Assembly: GCF_900108275.1 (NCBI RefSeq)
Contig: NZ_FNVD01000012.1
Coordinates: forward strand, 1 to 64,000
Reading direction: 5' to 3'
DNA from: Jhaorihella thermophila
Lineage (GTDB): Bacteria > Pseudomonadota > Alphaproteobacteria > Rhodobacterales > Rhodobacteraceae
DNA: 64,000 bases
The notes below the pieces were generated by a model. The model was not told the origin of the DNA and made no database searches. It saw nothing but the letters and a program-made list of their open reading frames with translations. How positions within the stretch are numbered: the first letter of the stretch is position 1; each line of letters starts with the position of its first letter. A program made the position numbers and the translations under genes. Positions 1 through 7,335 of this stretch are shown here, piece by piece.

Positions 1-1
1 C

Positions 2-106
2 CGCAAGCGCCCCCATTCCGCCCTTGGCGGCAAACCCCCAGCCGTGGTCTACTGGCTGAGAAAAGACGAAACCCAACCCGGTCAGCAGGAGCAAAGAGTA
101 GCTTAA
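2..106 (+). CDS. IS3-family transposase OrfB, C-terminal 34 residues (partial)
   Basis: Frame 2 is open from the window edge to TAA at 104-106 and ends in RPHSALGG, then PPAVVYWLRKDE, then QQEQRVA. The order 'P-H-S-A-L-x-G, P-x-x-V-Y-W-L-R' and a QRVA-like terminus is typical of the C-terminus of IS3-group OrfB (rve/DDE integrase) proteins. The catalytic DDE core would lie upstream, outside the window. The stop is 39 nt before the IS end at 145, a normal spacing. Function: transposition of the element itself. Only the tail is visible, so activity cannot be judged. Confidence 0.75.
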   Translation, partial: RKRPHSALGGKPPAVVYWLRKDETQPGQQEQRVA

Positions 107-121
107 ATCACGCCGGAAACT

Positions 122-145
122 GTCCAGACATTGGGGAGTAGCTCA
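122..145 (+). repeat. IS3-family terminal inverted repeat (right end)
   Basis: The 24 nt start GTCCAGACATT and end GGGGAGTAGCTCA. Aligned with 6904-6927 (GTCCGATTTTC... same 13-nt end), the two match at the outer 13 nt and at the first four. The outer edge is the CA at 144-145. The bases just outside are AACTA here and AGCAT at the other copy, so the two ends do not share an obvious target duplication. Confidence 0.65.
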
Positions 146-676
146 AACTACTTCGAGCTTCGCCAGTATGTATCGCCGATCAACAAGCACTGCGAGACAG
201 ATTATGTAAGAAAGGGAACAACTTCGATCCCGGTTCCAGGTTCGGATGTCAGGATCACTGTTCCAAAGCGCCGTCGCCTCGCCCCCGTCATGCACACTCC
301 TGCGATGCGGGCGGGCATCCACACAGTCGATCCAGACGAACGGAACCCGAAGCTGCCAGACCTCGCGAGGCTTTTGTATCAGCCTTGGCTCTACCACGGC
401 ACACCACTGTGGAGAAAGCTGCAGGGCCGGTAGCTGGCGCTCTCGCCCTCTTTGGGGTGGTCCGCCGTTATGCTTGGTATCCAGAGGATCACAATGGCAT
501 CGAAGAGACAAAATTAGCCTCCTGGGACTTGTCGAGTGGTCAGATTCAGCGGGCGCCGCGTGAGAGTTGCCTCATTGTATTGATCAACCCAAGGCAGATT
601 TCGGGATGCAAATCGCATTCGACCGCGATAGCCTCCTGACAACACGAGCAATTCCAACACAGGCAGCGAGCCGCCC
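146..676. other. Island DNA without a recognisable gene
   Basis: About 530 nt between the IS end and the mod start codon. Short open frames exist on both strands (for example 131-433 plus and 143-511 minus), but none has a recognisable motif, a convincing ribosome site or codon use like its neighbours. The composition is less GC-rich than the flanking mod gene. It may be a decayed gene or foreign filler carried with the restriction-modification genes. The mod promoter should lie in the last 100 nt, but I cannot name boxes there. Confidence 0.5.
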
Positions 677-3600
677 ATGTCCGACACGCTTTCCGATCTG
701 ATCCTTTCCCTTGTCCCCGAAGACGGCTCTTCCATCGGCAACGGCGCGATGTTCGCCCTGCTCGAAGAGCGGGTGCCCGGCATCACGCGCGAGCAATACG
801 ACGCCGCGCGGGATGAGCTGATCGAGCGGGGGATCCTCGGCCGTGGCCGCGGGCGGGGCGGGTCGATCTATCGAGCCGATGTGGCCGAGCTGTCGCTGGA
901 GGCGACCGAAGAGCCCGAAACCAAGGCGAGCGGCGCCAAGAAGCCCCGCAAGAAGGCCTCGCGCAAGAGCGGCGAGTCGGCCGAGGTGCTCTCCTACCGC
1001 CATGCCGACACGCGGGTGAACAACCCCGAGGTCGGCATGGTCCATGCCACGACCGACCCGGACGGCCCGCCGCGGGTGTGGAAACATGACCCGCACCTTT
1101 CGCCCGAGCTGATGTTCGACATCGGCCGCTCCTACATCGAAAACCTCATCGACGACGCGCTCGCCTCGGGCGATGCCGAGACCATGCGCGACGCGCTGGA
1201 GGAACTGCGCCGCCTGCAGGCGCCCTATCTGAACTGGACAGGCAAGGCCGAGCGCACGAGCTTCGAGGTCGATACCGTTTCGCTGCATGTGCATGAGCGC
1301 ATCGACCCGGCGACGATCCTCGCCAACGCGGCGAAGCGGCTGAAGGGCAAGGATGCGGCCGAGCAGTGGCGCCAACCTGACCTGTTCGCGGCCCCGTTCG
1401 AGAACCTGCCACTGCGGCAAGCCTTGGATTTCTACCAGCACGAGAAGGGATGGGCGAACCGGCTGGTGGCGGGCGACTCGCTTCTGGTGATGAACTCGTT
1501 GCTGACCAAGGAGAGCATGAGCGGCAAGGTGCAGATGATCTACATCGACCCGCCCTATGGCATCAAATACGGCTCGAACTTCCAGCCCTTCACGAACAAG
1601 CGCAAGCTGGCAGACTCGGACAAAGATGAAGACCTCAATCAAGAACCGGAGATGATCAAAGCATTCCGGGATACCTGGGAGCTCGGCATCCATTCCTACC
1701 TCACCTATTTGCGCGATCGGCTGATGCTCGCTCGAGAGTTGTTGAGCGATAGCGGCTCGGTGTTCGTGCAGATCTCAGATGAGAATGTGCACCTCGTGCG
1801 CGGACTTCTCGACGAAGTTTTTGGTATAGAGAATTTTGTATCGCAGATTTCGTTCTCCAAGACGGGCTCTGTCACGGGCAGTCACCTTGGGAAAATCTGC
1901 GACATCCTTCTATTCTATGCGAAAGACAAAGATCGCCTTAAATACCGCACTCTGTATGAGAAGAAGCCTGAGATTGATGGCGAATATTCTGAGGATCCGC
2001 TTAAGTCAGATGGATTCAGAACCACCACGACCCGCCCCTACGATCTCATGGGAAAGAGCTGGCCATGTGGTGCCAATGAGCACTGGAAAGTGCCTGTCGA
2101 AGGTTTGGACAGAGCAGCAAAAGCGGGGAGGATTATTCCTAAAAAGACCTCCCTTCGCCTCAAAAAGTTTGCGACCGACTTCGAATACAAGGTGTTTCAC
2201 TCTGTGTGGCTCGGCTTTGGTGGTGCATCCAACATGCAGTACGTAGTCGAGACAAATACGCGCATAGTCGAGCGATGCATTCTTATGACTACTGACCCAA
2301 GTGACCTGGTCCTCGACATTACCTGTGGGTCAGGGACGACGGCATTTGCCGCGGAGAAGTGGGGAAGGCGTTGGATCACCTGCGATACCTCGCGCATTGC
2401 TACCACACTGGCTAAGCAACGGCTGATGACCGCGTCCTTCGACTACTACGCGCTCAAATACCCCCATGAGGGGCTGAAGGGCGGCTTCGATTACGAAACC
2501 GTGCCGCATATCACGCTGAAGAGCATCGCCAACAACCCCGACATCGACACGATCTGGGACGAGGAACACCCGAAGATCGAGGCCGCGCTTGCCGCGCTCA
2601 ACGCGGCCCTCAAGGGCGCGCCTGTCCGCTACCGCTCCCCCCAGGGCGGGCGCAAGGGACAATGGATCGACTTCTCGGCGCCGGACAGCGAAACCGTCAC
2701 CCTGCCCAGCGGCGAGGTCGCGAAGGTCAACGAACTCCTGGAATGGGAGGTGCCCTTCGACTTCCCCTCTGACTGGCCCGAGGCGGCGCGCGCGCCTTTC
2801 GAGGCTTTCCACAAGGCCCGCCGGCAGATGCAGACGCGCATGGATGCCGCCATCGCCGCCCATGCCGACCAGGAGGTGCTTTACGACAAGCCGCGCATCG
2901 ACAAATCGAAGCTGCGCATCACCGGCCCCTTCACCGTCGAGGCCGTTCCCGCCCCGGTGGTCAAGAGCCTTGACGAGGCCGCCCCGCCCACGGAGGCCGA
3001 CGAGAGCGTCGCCCGCATGGGCGAGACCGCCCGCCAGGCCGCCTGGCGCGACGAGCTGCTGAAATCGGGCGTGCGGGCCAAGGGCGGGGCCAAGCTGATG
3101 CTGGCCGAGCTGGAACCGCTGCCCGGCACGAAGTTCCTGCACGCCACCGGCTCGCTCGCCGATACGGGCGAGCGGGTGGTGGTGAGCTTCGGCCCCGAAT
3201 ATGCCGCGCTCGAGCAGCGCCAGGTGGAGGAGGCGATCAACGAGGCCTTCAAGCTGATGCCCCAGCCGAAGTTCCTTCTGTTCTGCGCCTTCACCTTCGA
3301 CCCCGAGGCAGCAAAGGACATCGACGAGACGAACATCCCCGGCATGACGCTTCTGAAGGTGCAGATGAACACCGACCTTCTGACCGAGGACCTGAAGAAG
3401 AAGCGCGCCAGCAACGAAAGCTTCTGGCTGATGGGCCAGCCCGATGTGGAGCTGCGCAAGCGCAAGGACGGGCTGTGGGAGGTCGAGGTGCACGGCTTCG
3501 ACTATTTCGACCCGCGCAAGGGCACGGTCGTCTCGGGCGGGAAGAAGCAGATCGCGATGTGGGAGCTCGACACCGATTACGACAACCGCTCGCTCATGCC

Positions 3601-3811
3601 ACGGCAGGTGTTCTTCCCCATGGCGGGCGCCAAGGACGGCTGGAACCGGCTCAAGAAGACGATCCGCGCCGAGCTGGACGAGGATCTGCTGGAGGCGTTC
3701 CACGGCACCGTCTCGCTGCCCTTCGAGGCGGGCGAAAACAGGCGCATCGCGGTGAAGATCATCGACGACCGGGGGATCGAGAGCCTGAAGATCGTGGGGC
3801 TGGAGGAATAG
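677..3811 (+). CDS. mod: Type III-like site-specific DNA adenine methyltransferase (Mod)
   Basis: 1044 aa. It carries the N6-adenine methyltransferase catalytic motif DPPY at residues 291-294, and later the S-adenosylmethionine-binding loop as TCGSGTT at 549-555. DPPY before the SAM loop is the beta-class order found in type III Mod subunits. The N-terminal 70 residues look like a small winged-helix-type domain, followed by a Lys-rich linker. The stretch between the motifs (about residues 380-540) should be the target recognition domain and is clearly less GC-rich than the rest. The protein is longer than classical Mod (about 650 aa) because of a roughly 450-residue C-terminal extension of unknown role. 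It is followed after 4 nt by a helicase-nuclease, so the two form an operon. Role: methylates host sites and supplies sequence specificity to Res. Confidence 0.9.
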   Translation: MSDTLSDLILSLVPEDGSSIGNGAMFALLEERVPGITREQYDAARDELIERGILGRGRGRGGSIYRADVAELSLEATEEPETKASGAKKPRKKASRKSGESAEVLSYRHADTRVNNPEVGMVHATTDPDGPPRVWKHDPHLSPELMFDIGRSYIENLIDDALASGDAETMRDALEELRRLQAPYLNWTGKAERTSFEVDTVSLHVHERIDPATILANAAKRLKGKDAAEQWRQPDLFAAPFENLPLRQALDFYQHEKGWANRLVAGDSLLVMNSLLTKESMSGKVQMIYIDPPYGIKYGSNFQPFTNKRKLADSDKDEDLNQEPEMIKAFRDTWELGIHSYLTYLRDRLMLARELLSDSGSVFVQISDENVHLVRGLLDEVFGIENFVSQISFSKTGSVTGSHLGKICDILLFYAKDKDRLKYRTLYEKKPEIDGEYSEDPLKSDGFRTTTTRPYDLMGKSWPCGANEHWKVPVEGLDRAAKAGRIIPKKTSLRLKKFATDFEYKVFHSVWLGFGGASNMQYVVETNTRIVERCILMTTDPSDLVLDITCGSGTTAFAAEKWGRRWITCDTSRIATTLAKQRLMTASFDYYALKYPHEGLKGGFDYETVPHITLKSIANNPDIDTIWDEEHPKIEAALAALNAALKGAPVRYRSPQGGRKGQWIDFSAPDSETVTLPSGEVAKVNELLEWEVPFDFPSDWPEAARAPFEAFHKARRQMQTRMDAAIAAHADQEVLYDKPRIDKSKLRITGPFTVEAVPAPVVKSLDEAAPPTEADESVARMGETARQAAWRDELLKSGVRAKGGAKLMLAELEPLPGTKFLHATGSLADTGERVVVSFGPEYAALEQRQVEEAINEAFKLMPQPKFLLFCAFTFDPEAAKDIDETNIPGMTLLKVQMNTDLLTEDLKKKRASNESFWLMGQPDVELRKRKDGLWEVEVHGFDYFDPRKGTVVSGGKKQIAMWELDTDYDNRSLMPRQVFFPMAGAKDGWNRLKKTIRAELDEDLLEAFHGTVSLPFEAGENRRIAVKIIDDRGIESLKIVGLEE

Positions 3812-3815
3812 CTCC

Positions 3816-6599
3816 ATGTCGCTGATCATCAACAACCCTTACGAGAAGCCCGACAAGCACTGGGCCGAGGGCAAGGCCGGCAAGCTCGAGATCGTGCACG
3901 AGCGGCGCCCGGCGAGCTACGAGGTGTTCGACGCCCGCAACAACACCAAGCGGGTGGAGAAGCTGGAGCTCGTCAACACGATCCGCTCGCGGGTGGAGCA
4001 GTGGCGCGAGGATGGCTGGCCCGGGGTGACCATCGTCACCCGCAAGCTCCTCGAGCACTGGCACGACCGGGCCGAGGGGGTGCGTCAGTATCCCTTCTAC
4101 TTCTGCCAGCTCGAGGCGATCGAGACGCTGATCTGGTGGGTCGAGGGCGCGCAGGTCTACAAGCAGGGGATCGCCATTCCCGGCGATGGCGGGGCCTGGC
4201 AGCGGCTGTGCAACAAGATGGCCACGGGCGCGGGCAAGACCACGGTGATGGCCATGATCATCACCTGGCAGGTGCTGAACGCGCTGACCTACCCGAAGCG
4301 TAACAAGGACTTCAGCCGCGCGATCTTCATCGTCGCCCCCGGCCTGACGGTGAAGGAACGCCTGCAGGTTCTGCTGCCGAGCGAGGGCAGCTACTACGAC
4401 GAGTTCAACCTCTGCCCCACCGAGTCCATGCGGCAGAAGCTCAACCAGGCGGAAATCCTGATCGAGAACTGGCACACGCTGATGCCGCTCAAGGACACGG
4501 CACGATCGGTGGTCAAGCTGGGGCCGGAGTCCGACGAGGCCTTCGCCCGCCGGGTGCTGGGCAAGCTGGCGCACTACAAGAACATCGTGGTGATCAACGA
4601 CGAGGCTCACCACGCCTACCGCAAGCCGCCCGAGGTGAAGATCAGCAAGAAGCAGGCGGCCGAGCAGGGTATCGACCTTGACGAGGCAACGCGCTGGATC
4701 GAGGGGCTGGACCGCATTCACAAGACGCGTCGCATCCAGCGCTGCTTCGATCTGTCTGCCACGCCTTTCGCCCCGACCGGCAAGAAGAGCACCGATACCG
4801 CGCTGTTCGACTGGATTGTCTCGGATTTCGGTCTGAACGATGCGATCGAGGCCGGGCTGGTCAAGACCCCGCGAGTGGTGGTGCGTGATGACGCCCTGCC
4901 CGATACAAAAACGCTGCGGCCCAAGCTCTATCACATCTACCGCGATCCATCGGTCTCCGAAGACCTCAATCGCAAGGCGGAGCCGCACGAGCCCCTGCCG
5001 AAATTGGTTCAGGACGCCTACACGCTGCTTGGCGCGGACTGGCTTGAGACTCGTCGGCGATGGGAAGAAGCCGGACACACCTCGCCTCCCGTCATGCTGA
5101 CGGTATGCAACCGCACCGAAACGGCGGCGCGCATCGAGTATTATTTTAACAGCGGAGATTCCGTTTGGCCGGAACTGCGCGCGCCCGAGCGAACGCTCCG
5201 TGTGGATTCGAAGGTTCTCGAGAAGGCAGAAGTCGGTGAAACCGCTGGCTCGGACAAGGATTACGAGAACCGTTTGCGGGAGATCGTCAAGGCGGCGAAT
5301 ATTCCCGAAACCAAGAAGAAGCGGCTGCTGGAGCTGAAGAAGGAGGAGCTGCTCCGCGAGGTCGTTGACAATGTCGGCAAGCGCGGTCAGGCGGGCCAGG
5401 ATCTCCAGAACGTCATCTCGGTCGCCATGCTTTCGGAAGGGTGGGACGCCAAGAACGTCACCCACATCATGGGTCTGCGCGCCTTTACTTCCCAGCTCCT
5501 TTGCGAGCAGGTGGTTGGCCGGGGTCTTCGGCGCGTTTCCTATGATCGAGATGAGAATGGGCTGTTCATCCCGGAATACGTGAACGTCTTCGGCGTTCCG
5601 CTAACCATTTCTGAAACCGGCGAAGGGGGGGAAGCCCCGCCGCCAGCGAAACCCAGCACGCAAATCGAAGTTGTCCCGGAACGCGCCAGCCTGGAAATAC
5701 GGTGGCCGAATATTCTGCGCGTGGAGTCCGTCATCAGACCAACGCTGAATGTTGACTGGAAGAACGTTTCGCCCCTGGTCCTCGACCCAGCCGCTACCCC
5801 AATTGCCGCCGATCTGGCTCCGGCGCTGGGCGGCGCAACGGACATGGGGCAAGTGACGGCAATCGATCTCGAGAAACTACCCGATGGATTTCGTCTGCAG
5901 CGGTTGATCTTCCAAGCTGCGAGGAAGGGTTTCGCCGAGCTTTCTCATGGCTTCTCGGGCACGCCGGATTTTCTTGCATCCCAGCTCGTGCGGATCATCG
6001 AGACATTCCTGAAGTCTCCTCTTCTGGAGATACCATCACTGTTTCACTCGGATCCCCTGCGCCGTCGCATCCTGATCGCGCTGAACATCGATCTGGTTGT
6101 CCAGCACCTGATGCGGCATGTGAAAGAACAGAACGTCGAGCGACTGACGCCGATCTACGATGACGAAAACCCGATTGGTTCAACCGGACAGATGCGGACC
6201 TGGTATACGACCAAACCGTGTCTTTCGACAGTAAAATCACACATCAGCCACGTTGTTGGCGATGCGGCTTGGGAGGGGTATGCGGCGAACGTATTTGAGA
6301 AGCGCGATGACGTTGTTTGCTATGCCAAGAATGACCACCTCGGATTTCAAATCCATTACATGTGGGGTGGATCTCGCAGGCGCTATGTCCCCGATTTTCT
6401 TGTTCGCCTGACGAATGGGATAACCTTGGTTCTCGAAATCAAGGGCCAGGACAGCAAACAGAACCGCGCAAAAAGGGCCGCGTTGGACGAGTGGGTGAAA
6501 GCGGTGAACGAGGCTGGCGGATTTGGTGCTTGGGCTTCGGATGTCGCCTTCAAGCCCTCCGAGATCGACGATATTATCCAACGACATAACAGCGGATAG
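3816..6599 (+). CDS. res: Type III-like restriction subunit (Res): SF2 helicase with C-terminal nuclease
   Basis: 927 aa. Superfamily 2 motifs are in order: Walker A ATGAGKTT at 136-143, DEAH at 262-265, LSATPF shortly after, and a motif V/VI region with SEGWDAKNV followed by QVVGRGLRR. Near the C-terminus a PD-(D/E)xK nuclease core is readable: D860 in VPDF, then E874-I-K876. ATP-driven translocation plus cleavage of unmodified DNA is the expected role, with specificity from the adjacent Mod. It resembles the group often annotated as BPTD_3080-family restriction endonucleases, inferred from memory of the family. The first third is very GC-rich; from about 4880 onward composition drops (one 60-nt line at 6301 has 27 G+C), suggesting a recombinant gene. 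All catalytic motifs are intact. Confidence 0.88.
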   Translation: MSLIINNPYEKPDKHWAEGKAGKLEIVHERRPASYEVFDARNNTKRVEKLELVNTIRSRVEQWREDGWPGVTIVTRKLLEHWHDRAEGVRQYPFYFCQLEAIETLIWWVEGAQVYKQGIAIPGDGGAWQRLCNKMATGAGKTTVMAMIITWQVLNALTYPKRNKDFSRAIFIVAPGLTVKERLQVLLPSEGSYYDEFNLCPTESMRQKLNQAEILIENWHTLMPLKDTARSVVKLGPESDEAFARRVLGKLAHYKNIVVINDEAHHAYRKPPEVKISKKQAAEQGIDLDEATRWIEGLDRIHKTRRIQRCFDLSATPFAPTGKKSTDTALFDWIVSDFGLNDAIEAGLVKTPRVVVRDDALPDTKTLRPKLYHIYRDPSVSEDLNRKAEPHEPLPKLVQDAYTLLGADWLETRRRWEEAGHTSPPVMLTVCNRTETAARIEYYFNSGDSVWPELRAPERTLRVDSKVLEKAEVGETAGSDKDYENRLREIVKAANIPETKKKRLLELKKEELLREVVDNVGKRGQAGQDLQNVISVAMLSEGWDAKNVTHIMGLRAFTSQLLCEQVVGRGLRRVSYDRDENGLFIPEYVNVFGVPLTISETGEGGEAPPPAKPSTQIEVVPERASLEIRWPNILRVESVIRPTLNVDWKNVSPLVLDPAATPIAADLAPALGGATDMGQVTAIDLEKLPDGFRLQRLIFQAARKGFAELSHGFSGTPDFLASQLVRIIETFLKSPLLEIPSLFHSDPLRRRILIALNIDLVVQHLMRHVKEQNVERLTPIYDDENPIGSTGQMRTWYTTKPCLSTVKSHISHVVGDAAWEGYAANVFEKRDDVVCYAKNDHLGFQIHYMWGGSRRRYVPDFLVRLTNGITLVLEIKGQDSKQNRAKRAALDEWVKAVNEAGGFGAWASDVAFKPSEIDDIIQRHNSG

Positions 6600-6640
6600 G
6601 ATGCGGACTGCTGTGGTCTCCCGATCTCTGGGTCAATACC

Positions 6641-6669
6641 GAACCGCTCCGGAAAATCCGGAGCGGTTC
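6641..6669. repeat. Perfect 13-bp palindrome with AAA loop
   Basis: Arms GAACCGCTCCGGA (6641-6653) and its exact complement at 6657-6669 flank AAA. The right arm continues to TTCA, so the minus strand reads TGAACCGCTCCGG, which is the style of IS3-group terminal repeats. It sits 41 nt after the res stop and supplies the stop codon of the broken orfA. There is no following T-run, so a classic intrinsic terminator is less likely, although a hairpin would form in res mRNA. Confidence 0.6.
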
Positions 6670-6847
6670 ATGCTCTATGTCCTACAGCGGAGAATGCGTC
6701 ATCCAGCAGCGCCCGCTTCCAGCTGTGGATCATCGTCGGGTGAACCCCGAACCGGCTCGCCAGCTCAGCGACCGTCTGCTCACCCTTCAGCGCCTCAAGC
6801 GCTACCTTCGCCTTGAACTCCGGCGAATGCTGCTTCCGTTTCGACAT
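6668..6847 (-). pseudogene. IS3-family transposase OrfA, N-terminal fragment
   Basis: Begins MSKRKQHSPEFKAKVALEAL and continues with the helix-turn-helix of IS3 OrfA (TVAELASRFGVHPTMIHSWKR). After ALLDD the family sequence is lost and the frame ends eight residues later at a TGA that belongs to the palindrome at 6641-6669. Only about 53 residues of the usual 90-100 remain and no orfB follows, so this copy is dead. It points left, opposite to the IS piece at 1-145, and its outer end is at 6927. Confidence 0.8.
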
Positions 6848-6927
6848 CTCTGATCTCATCTTCGTCGAAGATCAGCAGACAGCAATTTGTAGCCTACGTC
6901 AGCGTCCGATTTTCGGGGAGTAGCTCA
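6671..6927 (-). mobile_element. IS3-family element, left-end remnant
   Basis: The remnant comprises the orfA 5' fragment plus about 80 nt of leader ending in the terminal repeat at 6904-6927 (plus strand ends GGGGAGTAGCTCA). The break lies near 6670, where the DNA changes into a palindrome that may be the end of a second IS3-like element. With the piece at 1-145 it brackets the restriction-modification genes in inverted orientation, as in a decayed composite element. Confidence 0.65.
6904..6927 (-). repeat. IS3-family terminal inverted repeat (left end)
   Basis: Shares the outer 13 nt and an inner GTCC with the repeat at 122-145. On the plus strand both repeats point the same way (outer CA to the right), but their transposase pieces are on opposite strands, as expected for a left and a right end. 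Confidence 0.6.
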
Positions 6928-7335
6928 AGCATTCCGAAACGCGAACAACGGGGATTTCGGCAGAAGTTGATCGAAAAACCACCTAGGTTGTCGGCAATCT
7001 CCGCCGGACAACTTTCGAAGATTTCTTCGAGAGATCAATCGCGCTATTCGCCTTGCTCGATCCGGCCATCCCGCTGTTTCCCAAGGATATTATTTCGGAA
7101 GGCTACTTTGGCGTGTGCCGGATTTCAACATTTATGGCATGGGCTAGGCCCTCGGGTTGCCTTTTTCCGTTTCAGGCCCGGCTCACCCCCGGCCCGTCGG
7201 AGCAAACCGCGTCGGACGAAACAATATCTTGTGGATAAACCGGCGGAAATCCCCACATTCAGCGTCAAATTCGTTGACGACTCGGCCTGAGAGGCCCCAG
7301 AGTCGTAATCCAACCGGAATCACCAAGGCCGCGCC
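6928..7335. other. Intergenic region before smc
   Basis: No supported gene in about 410 nt. Visible structure: a small dyad TCGAAG-ATTT-CTTCGA at 7015-7030, an imperfect hairpin GTTGTC...GACAAC at about 6988-7013, and one exact DnaA-box-like TGTGGATAA at 7230-7238. The smc promoter should be in the right half. This is where the island meets the core genome; the boundary cannot be placed exactly. Confidence 0.45.

Larger units (their letters stand above)
1..145 (+). mobile_element. IS3-family insertion sequence, right end only
   Basis: The window opens inside an IS3-family element: the last codons of orfB run to a stop at 104-106 and the DNA ends at 145 with GGGGAGTAGCTCA. The same terminal word recurs at 6915-6927 beside a broken orfA, and the 24 nt before both ends share GTCC and the final 13 nt. 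That is the pattern expected of left and right terminal inverted repeats of one IS type, starting TG and ending CA. The rest of the element lies outside the window, so it is unknown whether this copy is intact. Confidence 0.75.

Noticed and set aside
131-145. GGGGAGTAGCTCA resembling the D-arm of a tRNA
   Set aside because: No acceptor stem, anticodon arm or T-arm can be folded around it, and the word repeats at 6915-6927 as an IS end.
131-433. 100-codon plus-strand frame starting inside the IS end
   Set aside because: Begins within the terminal repeat, has no ribosome site and no recognisable motif, so it cannot be supported as a gene.
7230-7238. TGTGGATAA, an exact DnaA-box-like word upstream of smc
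   Set aside because: Single occurrence in this window's gap without clustered boxes or an AT-rich unwinding region, so it is no evidence for an origin.
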